Source: Polydactylus sextarius
Taxonomy: Eukaryota > Chordata > Actinopteri > Polynemidae
Direction of reading: 5' to 3'
NCBI GenBank assembly: GCA_016801845.1
Contig: CM028926.1
Span: 6,918,501-6,982,500, forward strand
Length of the DNA: 64,000 nucleotides
Both the position numbers and the translations under genes were made by a program. The notes below the pieces were generated by a model. The model was not told the DNA's origin. It made no database searches and saw nothing but the letters and a program-made list of their open reading frames with translations. Below are positions 1 to 15,500 of this stretch, in pieces. The number at the start of each line of letters is the position of its first letter. The first letter of the stretch is position 1.

Positions 1-451
1 GCGATCCTGCAGTGCCTCAGGTGTTACCGCAGGGACCTGTGGTTGTGTTGGATTGGGAAAGTGTTCTTTGGCTCAACTTACCCAGAGGAGCAGCAAGCTG
101 ATAGTGATTTAGGTTTTAAGTGGAAGTCGAGAGGGAACAGCACAAAACTAGATAAAGTTGTCCATTTGGTCTCTGTCGTTTTACACTCATGGCAAACGCC
201 CAAAAAAAAAAAATTCTCAAGCACTAAACCATTATGTGTTTGTAAACAGATTTTATCATAGTGTTATAATGGCTTTTGGGTGAGTAAATCCTCACAGGTA
301 TTCTTGACAATGATCAGAAAGTGTTTTGTAATGTTTTGAAACACTATGCTCTTGTCCTTGTTTTCACTGTGTCAGCCAAGTGTCTCTGTCGGTAATATTT
401 CTGTTTTCCTTCTCCATGTTTAGCCTCTCACCTCCTCTTTTATTTCCTCAG

Positions 452-572
452 ATACGTGGAGGGAAGCTGATGATCACAAACGCCCGCAAGAGTGATGCTG
501 GAAAATACGTGTGCGTCGGCACAAACATGGTTGGAGAACGTGAAAGTGAAATAGCCGAACTTACAGTGCTTG
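452..572 (+). CDS. robo1: robo1 exon: C-terminal half of Ig2
   Basis: Acceptor tttcctcag, donor gtaagt. Codes for IRGGKLMITNARKSDAGKYV followed by CVGTNMVGERESEIAELTVL, the back half of Ig2 with its second disulphide cysteine (YVCVG) and the DAGKY motif. It starts in phase 0 and ends after one base of a Glu codon completed by the next exon. I found no earlier exon in bases 1-451. Confidence 0.93.
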
Positions 573-3500
573 GTAAGTAATACTTTTTTTCTCTATTGTC
601 TATTATGGAATACTGCAATCTATTGTTTACTTTATTTTCTGCTCACATACAACCCACAAACATGTGTTTACACATCTATACACATCTTTTTCTGTTTTTC
701 TGCAGTGAGAAACAGATTCCAGATGTTAAGCTTTAATTGACTGTCTCTTAGAGAACTAAATGGTGTCACTGACCTTTATCGGATTGAGTGTGAGATGACC
801 TCAGATCTCACACCTTACTATGAATCCAACCCTAATCCCAGCGGCTCCTCTCCTGTCAGCAGCTGCACCCTATTTCACCATGAGTGACCTTTGACCCTGA
901 TACTATCCTATGTCCCAAGCAGAGAGCATGTCCAGACTCCTGATTTTATCATCAGCTTTGTCACTTCCTCCACCTCCTCTCCTCACAAGTACCCCATGAT
1001 CAGTCAGACAGGAAAACAACAAAGGCAGTTTCATAAAAAGATAAATAATTACACTGAAAAAATACTGTCAGAGCTGAAAGGAGGACAGCTCGGAGCTTTT
1101 GTGTTTATCCATATGATTGAGTATTGCAACGCTGAAATGCTGGTTAATCATAAACCACCCTGGTTAGTTTTTTGGGCCGCGGTCTGAAGGAATGTGTGCA
1201 AAGCAGCTGAAAGCTATGATTTTTTTAAGCCTTAGAAAATCTAGAAAATAAACAGTGGAGGTGCTGTGGTGACCCTGCTCCATTGGGATTTGGCGACCAA
1301 ACTGAGTCAGAGCTGGACATTAGGTTACTGCGGTAAACATGATGACAAAAGCGCTTAGACTTTGCGTCAGTTCTTGTTCAGTGTCCTGTCTCCAATTAAT
1401 TTAGTATTGTGTCATGAGTAATTAAAGCCATATACTGTACCACGATGTCATTTCTGTTTCCTGGCGTGTGTTTTGTCTTGTGACTAAAGTCCACTGTCTA
1501 GTCTCTGTAGTCTGGACTGTATTTTTGTTTTATGTGCGTCGTTAATCGTAAATTGGCTCATCATGTGATGCCTCTATGTATAAACGCAATTAGATTATTT
1601 TACATCATTTCATTATTTTCATTCCAGGACACCTCAAACTGAATTATTTAGCTTAGCTTCTTTCCAATATGTATTTTTCCACTGGGGTTTATTTAATTTT
1701 CTTTTGAATTTTAATCTTAGGTTTAAAGTCTGAGTACAAAAAACCAAGGTTTATTGAAGGATTCACAGGCACATATTTTATTACTTATTCCAGTGTTGTT
1801 ATTCTCTGCTTCATGCGTGCTGTGTTCATCTTTGCAGAGCGTCCCAGTTTTGTACGTCGCCCTGGCAGTCAGGTAGTGTTGGTGGACCAGAGTGTAGAGT
1901 TCAGGTGTGAGGCCCGTGGTGACCCAGTTCCCACCGTGCGCTGGAGGAAAGACGATGGTGACCTGCCCAAAGGAAGGTATGACTCACCAACTGGTCACCT
2001 TTCAATGCACAATGCCTTCCTCCTTTTACCTTTTCCATGCCTTTGTTTGACCCAATGCTGACGCATGTCACATTGAGTGGGTCTGTGAACACAGTTTTTG
2101 TGTCAAATGTTGTTTTGACAAGAACATGGGTTTCAATCCAGATATGAGATCCGCGAGGACCACACCCTGAAGATACGCCGCCTGACTTCTGCTGATGTTG
2201 GCTCCTACACCTGCGTGGCGGAGAACTTAGTGGGCAAGGCGGAGGCATCGGCCACGCTCACTGTCCACGGTAATACTGAATACTTTTATAGTTCTCACTT
2301 TCACACTGTGCACTTAACAGAGAATTTCATTTACAGCCCCTTGGATAGCCATTCTAAATTCATTTCCATTTTGCCTTAATTTGTAGCTGGATTCAATTGC
2401 AATTTAGGCCGGCCATATGGTAATAATAGCCTTCAGCTTTACTACTACATAGTCATCACTTTGAACTATTCTCTCTCAATTAGCTGATTGATTTCTAATA
2501 AAAAGAAACACAATGATCCATAACAGCTGTAGCGATGTGCACATGGGAGCTCGGCAGCAATCGATTTCTTTTGCCCTATACAAGTGGCATTTCTCCAGAG
2601 GCCTGTGTTCCATCACATTTTAAGACATATAGTACTATTGGTGAACCTATGGAATATCTGTGTGTCTCCTGTGGCTCTCTCCATTGGACGTCTTATTAAC
2701 ACAGTTGGAATATAAAGCAGCCGGTCACAGAGTGTGAACATTCAGAAAGAACCCATTCAGAAGAACTGGGGGCTGGGATCACCCCCAAAAACCTCCTGAG
2801 AGTCAGAGGAACACTGGGGCTATTTAACGCCAAACTAATGGGAATGTTGGGAGTCGGGTGAGAGAAGAAGGGAGGGAAGAAGGAGGAGGCTGATAGCATG
2901 GGAGATTAGGATAGGATGGAGGGACAGTGAATATGTTGGCGGTGCACCACTCATGCAGAACGGGTGGGGAATTGGGGCTGTAGGCGATTGTGGTGAAGAG
3001 GACATAGGGGGTGAGGAGTCTCTGTGCTGAGGTCAATCATATTAATGTCACTCCCAGAAGTCAGCATAGCACAGATATAAAGAGACAAGGCAATTCCCTT
3101 CTTTTGCCAACCCCCACCTGCAAAACACAGTTCATCCTCACATGGTTACCCTTAGCAATTATTTCTTGATTTTCTCCTCAAGACGGCATTCCTCAGATTG
3201 AAGGAGCAAGATTAGGCACACCTGCCAATACTCTCATCAATATATCTGTTTCTCTCATTGCCTTTTTTCACTCTTTCTCTCATCCCGATGAAAGCTTAGT
3301 TAATGAAAGGGAACAGCATTGATGCTCCGGTTCAATAAGCTGTTCTTCTGGCTTAGAATCATATTTAAAATGCGTAAACCTTCCTTGTCCTCTGTGGAAA
3401 TGAAATGTCTTAACCCCAGGCCAATTCCCTGTTGGCTGAATGCAGAATCAAGGCACTGACCCTCTTTTCATACATTACGTCCTTCAACCCCCCATGTAGC

Positions 3501-6500
3501 AACCCCCATGCACTCTGAGTTGGACAGCCGTGAAAACTCAAGTAAAAGCTCTTAAATTGATTACACTTCAGCAAAGAAGAACCTCAACCGCAGATTTAAA
3601 GGACAAATGCTGATACTTTGTGAAAAGATCTTATACCAGAAATCAGGGGGATTGTTTTGTCATACTAACATCTGAGTGATGTCTGAACCTCTTTCTCTGA
3701 AGCTTTCAAAGTTCCTAGAACCATTTCCATCTACTCTTTAGATCACTGAGTTTCATCCAGACCAGGAGCTAAGGAGGCCAGGGAAGCTGTGGGCACTGAG
3801 TAGTCCAGCTAATTAAAGACAAGCAGGCCACAGTCCCACGCCCGGAAATGACATGCTTCTAATTACAGATGCGGGCACAGAAAGGGAAAGAAAAGACGGA
3901 TAATTGTAGGTCTAAACAGGCCAAACTAGCAGAAACGATGTATAGGTAGTGAGATGTTGCTGTAGCAGTGAAGACAACAGTAATATGGGGGGCAAGAGTT
4001 TAGTCTGTGGGTTTAGTGGGCAATGCTGTCGCCCTACATCAAGAGTCAAAGAATGGCAAGATCGCTGGGCTACAGCATAAGAATAACTGAGCAGCTGAAT
4101 AAAATCATTTCAGTGGTAAACTACTGGCAGAGACGACTCCACCACAAAATGGGTAAAACAAGCAGAAGTGGAATTAATGTAAATATTCTTTGAACCCAAG
4201 TTTTTCTGCTAAATCTGCTCTTGTGTATAAATGAACAATAAAAACAAAATGAGTTAAAATTTAAATAACGGTTAGATAAAGAAGTCATCTTCTGCAGTGC
4301 CATGATTCAATTTGCTTATCATAACAATATATTCTGCGTAAATAACATCAGAAATATAGAGTTAGACACACAATGCCGACTATGTTGTCTTTCAAAGGAA
4401 ATCCCTTTAAAAGCAGGACCATTTGGGAGTATAATCCATCTTTGTGTGGACAGAGGGGGGATTTTCACAACTTCTATGGTGAGATTATCAGTGAACAATG
4501 TCATCATTGTGGGAAAGGCATCTTGGGCTATTTTTCTTTCAATGTGTTCTGCTCTCGTTACTAACTTACTTAACCAGTGAATTATTGTCTCATACATGTG
4601 TATGTCAGTCTTCTACACTTCCTTTGGACTTATAAATATGTCAAATAAAATATTTCATTGATTGATGGGAGAAACGTATAATTGGTAACCGAGTCACCCA
4701 CCGTATTTATAGTTTCATCGTAAAATCATTAATCTAAACCACATAAGAATGTGGTTATGAGATGGGTTATTCAGCCATTATGTCTGCTTTTTGTCTAAAT
4801 ACATGTGAATAGGTGTGTTTTTAAAGATTTAAGAATCAGACAAAGGCATTTTGATTTGGGTCTGGTATGGTTAGATAATGTTTATACAGTATTTTTAATT
4901 AAACCTCAGCAGTGTATTTGCACCATAGGAATGTAAATACACTGTTTCAGACTGTATTGGACAAGATTCAGAAAACCAAAGTGTTATGTTATTTCTCAGC
5001 TAGTTAAGTTTGCTGTTAGTGGTGATTTATGTGTAGAGAGGTCTTGAATGGAATGGTAGTCCCCAGAGCAGTGTTGCTAATAACCCATGTAAAGGGTCTG
5101 GAAGGAGACTTGGAACTGGTGCCAAAAGGGAGTGAATGAGAGGAACTTTCTTGTCAGCAGTGTGTGTGCTGTTACAGTGATGATAAATAACAAAACCTGG
5201 TTGGGTGCCAAAACTGATGCTTTGCATCACTTTATCAGTGCATATCTGCTTTTAATTTGTCTTAACCATCAAATAAACACTCGTGTTTATTGCTGTAACA
5301 CAAAGTTGAGAGAACCATATTTCAGCTGTGCACAGTTTATAAAATTTCAAAATGGGGCAGAATATTTTGAAGCATGCTATAGTTCTCCCTGTGGGTGCAG
5401 CTGTTAATCATGGCAAATCCTCTGCATACAGTCCTGCTCTAGTGTTGATGTCCAGCAGACTGAACAGCAGCACTGCTAAAATCCTCATTAATATCTCCGC
5501 TGCAGTCTTTTGAAATGTAGCATGCCTCCTGCAGGGCAGGAGGCTGTGATGCCGAGTGCGTTTTCCTTCGCCACTCTGATCAGCTTATTGATATACTTCC
5601 CTCTGCACTGTAAAGCTAGCAGAAAGCCAACACCAAAGTAGCCTGGTCAGATTTAAGGCTCACCTCTGCCTCCAGGTCCACTACTGTGATCATAGCAGCA
5701 TGGGAGAGGCAGGGTTACCTAATTAAAGGCTTAGACACACGTGAATAGATGTGTAGGTGTTTTTAGGGGGGTTGTGTATTTGTGGGTGTGTATGTTCTCA
5801 CGGTTGTGTGTATCCAGACCCACTCACAAATGGATGGCGATGAGCATCTTCTTCTGGGAGTGTTTGATGTACGTCTTATCTGCATTTTAAAGGCCAGTGA
5901 TCGGTGGGGGGAGGAGGGAGGGGTTGGTCATTACTCTGACTGACAGCGTTTATGTTTCTGAGGGAGCCATTGGAGCAGACAGATTAGATAAGGTGAGTGA
6001 TTGGCCAGGGGGAGATTTATGGCCCAAGAGTGACAGTTAACATTCACCTTGTGTTTTTATGGACTGGGCGTACATTTGCAAGGCTGTGTTTGAGGTGACT
6101 GTGATCCGGCTGCTCCTCAGGGTGCTCTTAACTTCATTAAGGGGCAGAGGGACGTTCACCTTCACACGACACCTGGAAAAAACAAAGCATGATGTTTGCT
6201 ATGCACAAAACATCTGTTGTGTGTGTTTCATGATATTGTCTGTTTTCCTTTTTGTGGTTTTGTTTTACATAATCAAGCTTTTTTTCCTTGTTCTCAAGCG
6301 TGTCCTAAGTAAGAAGGAATGTTGTATCAGATGGTCTTCAGTTGATTTTCTTTTGTTCATACATTTTTAATGCATTCCTGATTACTCATGGTAATTACTC
6401 TGTGCTGTGTGTATCATGTGGGGTCAGTGGAGTCGAGGGTGAAATATGACATGTCTTTTATTCACTGAATAATAATAACCTGATTATTTGTACTCATGAA

Positions 6501-9500
6501 CATCGCATTGTTATTTTCCTTATCTCACTTTTCTGTCATGCTGTTTTTTATTTAGTTATTCATCTTTTGGTTTTTTGTTGTTGTGTTTTTGTTCCCTTTT
6601 TAGTCGTGTCTGGTAAGTTGAAATGTCACCCGTCACCTATTCACCGCCCTGACAGAGACAGGAAGCTGTCACAACCCCCCTTCATCCTCCTCCCATCACC
6701 TCTCCACCCTCCAATCAGCACTCATGTTTCTGTTGTCATGGGCAACAGAGACAAAAGGACTTTAATGGGTAAAAAATATGCTCAGCTTGGGCCTCCAAGG
6801 TAAAGCCGCATCATTTCATTCTATTATTTCCCCTTTTTATGCATCACCAAACACTTCATCTTATTCATGGACAAATTATGTCTGTATTTCAAATGACAGT
6901 TTTCAGATTGCTTTTTCTTTATGTATAGCACAGCTCCTATGAAAGGGATTAAAAAGATGTAATATATTTGAAGACATACCCACAGTGCTTTTGAAATTAA
7001 CATGTAAACTGGCCAGCTTCTCGATGTCTACATTTAGGATGTGTCTTCTCAAATATTCGGCCTATTAGAGCAAGGCCTTGTACCTACTGTAGAGGTGCAT
7101 GGTTACATTGGTCTATGACACCACACTCAGTCTGAGATGGAATTTGATATTAAAATGCATGGATACTGCATTCTGGTTGAGGCCTGTGCTGTTGGAGGGT
7201 GTGAGCGTGGACAGATGGCTCAAATTTATTCCCCATTTCCATGTAAATTTTAATGCCGCATGCCCTTGCCCATGCAAATGAGGGGGCATGAGACCATTGT
7301 TTTTTTCTATTCGCTGCAACAATAATATGCTTGGTTGCTGAATTTGATCCGTTTAATCTGCTGCACACACACCAGATTTTGGACAGAGAACTGAAAGTCT
7401 GAATAACTAATTTGAATAGGTTACTAGTACCAGAGCTGCAGTCAAATTTCTCGCTATCTTTCATTCAAATAACCCAGAACACTTGTAACTGTAATATTAT
7501 GACAAGTATAATAATACACTATGGTGTCTTTGTCTATTCAATGGCTAACCATTGTCATGGCTGTCCTCTAGTGCCCCCGGCATTTGTGGTGAGACCAAGG
7601 AACCAGGTGGTTGGGGTTGGCAGAACCGTCACCTTCCAGTGCGAGGCCACTGGAAACCCACAGCCAGCCATTTTCTGGCAGCGGGAAGGCAGTCAGGTAA
7701 ACAAAATAAACTATAATAAATGTTGTTGTTTCAAAATGTTCCTTCCCAGAATACTCATTCAAAGCTTTGGAAAAAAAGGCATTTTTTTTTTTTTGGCATA
7801 GATTGTTTGCATGCTTGTATCACTTTAAGTGAAATCTTCAACCTGTCTCATTACTATATCCAAACCAAATAAATGTCTGACTGTATGTAATCTGTTCATG
7901 CTCCACAGAACCTGCTGTTTTCCTACCAGCCTCCTCAACCCTCCAGCCGATTCTCAGTATCTCAGACGGGAGACCTAACCATCACTGATGCCGAACGCTC
8001 AGACATGGGATACTATAGCTGCCAGGCCCTCAACATCGCTGGCAGTGTCATCACCAAGGCTCTGCTCGAGGTCACAGATGGTAAGCAACCTTGGTTTAAC
8101 CGCATTTTCTGCATACAGAGAAGCCTGAGTGGATGGATATTTGTATTTCAGATAATCTTTGGCTCATGAGGATAAAGCTGTTCATCTGAAATTCTGTGGT
8201 CCTACTGTAGAGCATATTAATATCCGAATTGAGGTTTGTGAGGTTTGGTCTGGCCTGTTCTATGTGTTCCTGTCAGAGGTAGAGACTCTCTGGTGCCTGT
8301 GCACCCAGACCGTGGCTCACTATTTGGCTTCACTGGCTTCACACTGGCTAATGTCTCCTTTGGTATTCCATGGCTGGCTTGCTGCTGTCTACCGTTGGAA
8401 GACTGTGGCAGTGTGGTGAGGTCTGGATTGGGTCCTCTAATTACTCTGCTAGCCAATCCCTGACAGCCTGGTAGACTAACCTTGGTTTCATATCCACCAT
8501 TCCCACTGAGATCTGGGCAGTTATTATTTTGTCTATGACACACCTAGATTCATCCCTTCATTTACCAAATGTCCTTCTTCATTTTACCTACAACAGTATG
8601 CTCTGTCTCTCTCTTCTCTTTCTCATTCTATCCTGCTCTCTGGATAATAATAACAGTTATTAAAGTGAGCAGGCCGCTCTGAGGCCACCACTTCTCCGCA
8701 GGCAGATCTGGTAATTACAGGTCATGCTGACAATGTTTTAGTAATTGCACCATCCCCAGCACATAAGCAAAGACAAAGCAGCCCAGAGATTACACCACAG
8801 CATGGCTCTGAGGCTGCATGCCCACATACATACATCATTATGTGTTGCCTTTACACTGTGTTAGGTATTAATTCGATTGCTCCTCACTGAATGCAATGTG
8901 CTAGTAAATCAGTGGAGTTGACATCTATGGTCATCAATAGTGCTATGAATAATAATAATAATCAGGGGGAGGTAGACGACCAATAGTAGGAACATGATGA
9001 ATCACACACAGAAGAGACTAAATAAAAAATAAAAAATATTGGGCGCATATAATTAAAAAGTCTCTTTTTCATCTTCTTCTTCCTCCTCATCCTACCCACC
9101 TTTTCTAAGCATCACATCCTTTCTTTTACTGTCCATTACATGCCTCCACTATGTTTCTTTGTTGTTTCTGTCTACTGTTTGAACATCCAGGGCTCACAAG
9201 CTTTAAGGCAGAGAGAGAGAGTTGAAATGTCCTCATGCTAACAACATTGTCTGTTCTGTTCTTTTATTGTTTTTATTTAGCATTTTCTTCCTTCTTTTGT
9301 GTTCTATTGCTGGGGGGATGGGCCATGGGACTGTTGGCCGTAAGTGTTCATGTGCTTAATGCCAGGCATCTGGTAGAGCTGCAGCGAGAAGACTGAAGTA
9401 TCTGAGGCTGTTTCATTTTAATTACGCTGCTTTTATTTGGCTGAGTTTGACTCCTGTTCCTGAATGATTAGAAAATTGCTTCCAGTTCTAAAAATTGGAT

Positions 9501-12500
9501 TTAATTCCTCTCTCACTACCCTTGCAGTTACAGCATGCTTACATTGCTACATGGTGTTCGTCAAAGTCTCACTATTTTCTGCCTTTTGTGTGTTTTCTCA
9601 CACAAACCGGATTTAATTGTCTGACTCCTTTCTTCTTTCCACCACATGCACACCCTCACTGCTTTGGTCTTTCCACGTGTCCCCATGTGTTGACTGCTTT
9701 TCCTTCCATTTCCCACAGTCGTGTCAGACCGACCGCCACCAGTTATCCGTCAAGGCCCGACCAATCAGACGGTAGCTGTGGATGGCACAGTGGTTCTCAG
9801 CTGTGTGGCAACAGGTAACCCCACCCCTACCATCCTCTGGAGGAAAGATGGTGTCTTGGTGTCCACTCATGACTCCAGGGTCAAACAGTTGGATACAGGT
9901 GCACTGCAGATACGCTACGCAAAGGTAAGGCACCTGGACAAAGGTGTACTCAGATACATTTATCACATCATGTAACACAGCACCTCATACTGTTCTGTGA
10001 CATTTGGAATCAATCTGTAAACTGAGTACAAATGTGTAAACTTGAGTTTTATTTATATAAAATCATGATTGTGGTTTTAATCGTGACAGACTATTTGGGT
10101 CCTTTTAATGTCTGAAACCATTCAAATAATCTTCAAAAGTTGTACGTATCACATCCATAATATGCTGGGCAAACCCCTGCTGGTTGGTAAATAAAGCCTG
10201 TGTTCCCTGCCAGCAACCAGCCCTCAGTGGGCTGTCAGTCAGTTGTCGCGAGTTTGAGACGGAGTCTGTGAAGTCGAACAGTCTGTAGTTCCTGTCAGTC
10301 AGCGAGCACAGTGGGTTTTGGTGTGTAATTTTGCGTGTGGGCATTTATATATGTGTGTGTATGTTTTGGGGATGGCAAGCTGTGTGATGGCGAATACACT
10401 CTTAAGGAGAGATGAACGGGGGTGTTGACGTGTCTTCCAGATGGAGGCGTCACGGGGTCAGAGTTCGCGTCAGTTTGCGGTGTTCTGATGAATACTGGCA
10501 TGTTGTGTGGTGACAAGATTGCAGTGTGATTGGGCTACCGGTGCGATGCAGACAGGAGGGGATGCAACTGAACCCTTCTCCTGCTGTAAAATCCACAGGC
10601 ACTATACATTAATGAACTTGTCATTTCTCCCCGGCAACATTTTAATGAAGATGATTCTGATGTGTGAGATAATTTGTTTTATTAATGTGGTTGCGAGAGC
10701 GTTATTGTCACCAAGTTTAATGCATTTTCTTACCTGCCAGACAAAAAAATCTACTCCTTCACGGTCATTGGCAGCACATATTCACACAATTTTATCTCCC
10801 TCTGTTTCTTCTCTTTTTACTGCTTACACACCAGCGCAGCAGCCTGCAGTGTACCATGCAACACCAACAAACCACAGCTGAATTGTTTTTTTTTTCTTAC
10901 CCACAGACATTTTTGGACATGTGGCAGTATATAAATGCAGAATGCCATAACTTGCTTTGTGTTTTGCTGTTAGCTTGATAGCTTAGCTGAATCTCTCAGA
11001 ATCTTTTTAGCCAATTTCAGTTAAATTTGGAGGAAATTTAGGTCTAGAGCCAAGAAACAATGATTTGTTTTTGGTCTGGATTCAGATTCAGGTGCTGATC
11101 CAAGATATTTTTTTTAACTCTAATTTCTCATGAACTTTGCACTTCTATTGGAAAAAAAGCTGGCACATGCACCAGATGATTGTGCCTTGTTGTGTGTTTT
11201 GATGCAGATCCAGATCTAATGTAGAATTGATATTATTAAAATAACAAACTTAGAGGACTGCTCATTATTAGAGAGCAATGTACAAGCTCACTGATTGCTT
11301 TTTCAGCGTTGTTTCAAAAATGAACACGTAACTAAATCAAACATTTCTCTGCAACCCACTTTTCCAAATAAAGTTGTATCTAAAAGCATATGAATCATTG
11401 AGGTTTGACCATATACAGTATCTTCCACACAGATTGTCACCACATCTGTTGAACGGGGCAGTGACTTCCATGTTTGGTACTCAGGGGGATGGGAGGAAAG
11501 CGAAAAGGTCTCCAATTAGTCTATGATCCTGTGAAAACCTTTTCCATTTGACTAAGAATGGTCTGTCACTTGGCCTTTCCAGCTGCTTACCCCCTAGTTT
11601 CTACAATGAAAGAATTGATACTGAGATTATCAGGCAATGACAGCTGCCTGCTGGCGACACCACCAGAATGTCAATAAGCAGCACTTTGGGGTGAGAGATG
11701 GCAAGAGGAAGGCAAAGCGAAATATACTGATACCAGCTGAGGAAAACTGTAACGGACTTTTAAATCATTTTCATTTAACTAAATATCCTCCCTCTTTTCC
11801 TCTAGCTTGGTGACACTGGCACATACACCTGCATCGCCTCCACCCCAAGTGGAGAGGCATCGTGGAAAGCGTACTTAGAGGTTCAAGGTAAAACTAATCC
11901 AAGTTTTAGTGAATTGGAGTTTGTTTGTTGGAAATGTTTTCAACATGATTTATTTTGAGTTTTTAAAAAAACAAAATAAATGAGAGTTGGAGATTTTTCA
12001 CATACCTTTGGTTTTTAGAGAATAAGAGTAAATTGCATTTATGTATTTGTTTTCCTTTCCCTGTTCATCCAGAGTTTGGAGTCCCAGTCCAGCCAAACAG
12101 ACCCACTGACCCAAACCTGATCCCCAGTGCTCCCTCTAAACCTGAGGTTACAGACGTTACCCGCACGTCAGTCACTCTCACTTGGAAGCCAAACCTTAAT
12201 GCTGGAGCCACACCCACCTCCTATATAATAGAGGCATTTAGGTAAAATTAATCGACTTGAACATGAATAAACTGATTATTTTGTGGTTTTATTGAAAGTT
12301 TAATTTCTTTCTGTTGTGTGCCCACAGCCATGCATCAGGGAGCAGTTGGCAGACCTTGGCAGAGCATGTGAAAACTGAGTCATTTGTACTGAAGGGCTTG
12401 AAGCCCAGCGCAGTCTACCTCTTCTTAGTACGGGCAGCCAATGCCTATGGGCTGAGTGATCCCAGTCCTATCACTGATGCTGTGAAAACACAAGGTGAGA

Positions 12501-15500
12501 GCTGCCTTAGTAGTGATACCTATGAAATATGCAGCACAGTGCTGCTATGATTTTTTTGTCATTTTAAGAAGAGGTCATTCATTTTTGATGTCTGTGTTTC
12601 TGCATGTAGATATCCCTCCCACCAGTCAGGGTGTGGACCATCGTCAGATCCAGAGGGAGTTGGGAGAAGTTGTAATCCACTTGCACAACCCCACCATTCT
12701 CTCCTCCTCATCTGTCAGGGTGCAGTGGACAGTGAGTATCATTTTCTACATGAGCACATAATTGCCACTTTTTCTCATCACATTCTCACACAGCTGCAGC
12801 CAGATAAAGATTGCCATATGGATCATTGGTATAACTGGCCACCAAAGCTCCAAGGTTAGTTCAGTGATAAGCCTACGGTCAATTTGTCAGGCAACTCAGC
12901 CGAGCTAATGTGCTAACGCCCTAGCGCCCTGCGGAGGAAGGACAGTGCATAGAGCAGCCTGGAACGCAACCCAAGAGTTCTTAGTATCCATCTGGCATGA
13001 GCCTGAGCTGGTCGGCTGGACAGAGACCAAAAAATGTGCAGCTTTGCCCACACTGGGCCACTCAATCGCCCAAAGCTAAACTGCAGAGCCCAGCCTCCTG
13101 CAACAGGCCACGCAGTGCCGTACAGCAGTGTGTGGCGTGCCAGTCCGTGCCCTCTCAGATTGAAAACACTTGACGGCTGTTAAAATAATACAAGTGAGAA
13201 GGAAGAGGCGGCCAACTCCCGCTCTTAAGTGGAAATGGTTTACAGATGTTAAAACGGATAGGTGGAAGAGGAGGAAGTAGGAGTAGAACTGGGAGCTTAT
13301 GTTGCTGGTACAAGTTGAATATGAACAGATTTTACTTAGAAGTGAACTGGTTGGTGTGTTGTCTTTAGAGCCAGCTAAACATTATGACTACCTACATTAC
13401 ATAGTAGATAATTTTCTGTGGGATGACTCACTAAAGGAGCACAGCAGCTTATTTTGTCTTTTGACAGAAGGCCACCCCTACATCCCCAGGTATTATGAAG
13501 TGCCATAGTGAGTGATGAATGGGACTGAGGAAACGTAAAAGGATAGTGACATGTCAAAGCTGATTTAAAACATTACTGCCCAGTTACCTTGTCGCCCTGG
13601 AATGTTCCACAAAAACACATGACATGAAGGAGACTGACATTGTAGCTAAGCGCCATGGTTTCCTGCTTTTGTGGGGTTAAATCTATTCCCAATGTGGAGT
13701 TTCTTGGTTAGACATTTTCCTTTGTGTTGTGGTAAATGGCTGCACAGTTTTCAGGCTAATGAAGACCACCTGAGCCGGCAGCATATTTTACAGCAGAGGG
13801 ATAAAGAAATCACTAAAATCTTTACAAGCCAGTGCTGCTCGCCTTCCACAGGGACTCATATGGATATTAGCATACTGGTTAGTGGTTATTCTTTTCTCCA
13901 ACCGTGCTGGATCACAAAGCAAAATTAATTAGCCCTAGATTAAACTAACAGACAAATCTCTTCCAATTAGATTTATTCTTTTTATTTATATTCTCTTTAT
14001 TTAGCTGCATCAGACACTCTTTAACTTGTGGTATTCTCAACTTTTTGTTGTACATATAACGATCCGCTTTTCCCCGTCTTCCTTGACTTCAGCAGCAGTC
14101 AGTACACTGGAGAGCAGGACAGGATGAGACAGGCTGTTCTGGGAGCCTGGGCCCTATTTAACCAGCTCCAGACTTAGAGGAACCTCTGGCCAATGACCTC
14201 ATACTGTGGTTTGCACAAATCACTGCTGCTCCAAATGGCGCATAGACAGACAGTCAAAAAGAGAAAGATGTAGATGTGGATGGATAAACAGAGGGGTGAT
14301 GTGATGAGTTAGCACCCCGTTCCATCCTGCGCCTGATGTATCAGTTGCATGAATCCATAGCTGTCCAGTGATGCTACAATCTATTACATTACTGTATCGT
14401 TTTCCACTGTGAACTGTGAAGCCCATAATCAAGTCAAGCTGACTTTGTGTTTCTTTGTGTTCCCGTGCTATTCACTAGGTGGAGCAGCAGTCGCAATACA
14501 TACAGGGCTACAAGGTAATGTACAGGCCCTCGCCAGAAGGGCTGCAGAGGAGTGAGTGGGCTGTGTTTGAGGTGCGCACCCCCGGAGAGGACAGCGCAGT
14601 TGTGCCTCAGCTTCGAAAAGGAGTCACATATGAATTCAAAGTCCGCCCCTTCTTCAATGAATTCCAGGGAACAGACAGTGATGTCAAAATTGGCAAGACG
14701 CTGGAAGAAGGTGGGGGATGTGAACGTGTGTGCGACTGTGTGCAAGCGTGCTTTAGTACTTGCATGTGTGCAAACATGTTTTCACGTTTACACAATTTTA
14801 TATGCACAGCTTGTATGTGCGAGAGCATACAACAGCTGTTCACAGCAGGCAGAGAGGGCAGTATTATGTTATGTTCAAATGTGGTGCATTCAAGCATGTT
14901 ACAGTGACTGTTCAGCTCTTTAAAAGAGCCTATGGAATCCCATATACAACGCTGCAGCACGAGTGTTATACTAATTCTCACAGGGTGTGGTTGTGGCACT
15001 CTCATGAGGTTTGGTTGAAACCCAACTGCAAATTTCAATCTGCAGCAAACAGTTAAGTGAAATGAGCGCGGAGTGTTTACTGGAATGTGTGTTTGTACGT
15101 CTAGGTGTTTTGATCTTTTTCTGCTGGATTTTCCTTTGTTCCTAATTTTGTTGATAATTGTTTTTCTGAGCTGTACCCGTGATATTTGTTCTCGTATAAG
15201 CAGAAAAATGCGTGTTTTTATAGCGCTCGCTCGCTCGCATGTCTTTTATGTCCCTTCCATCGTTATTTCAGTTTAATTACTGTTGGACCTCAGGTCACCG
15301 TTCACACAAAAACTCCCTGTCTGTTTTCAACAAACAGTTATTTGCTTTTATTTAGTGACAAAAGCACTGGTACTTAACAAACTCACTTTTTAGATAAAAC
15401 ATCATCATTATGATTATAAGTCCTTTGTTCTCACCTTAGTCTCAGTCTGCCAATAGAGATAAAGGACACATTCTGACAGCTAAATTGAATGAGAGACAGG

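Noticed and set aside
1..451. Search for the preceding robo1 exon (start of Ig2)
   Set aside because: No frame in this stretch encodes the expected Robo Ig2 strand sequence; it is treated as intron.
11080..11220. Repeated 'gatccagat'-like words in a robo1 intron
   Set aside because: Suggestive of a decayed fish repeat, but too short and degenerate to assign to a family or give borders.
14607..15038. 143-codon - strand open frame overlapping the FN3-2 exon
   Set aside because: It is the antisense shadow of the robo1 exon at 14479-14710, extended into the intron.
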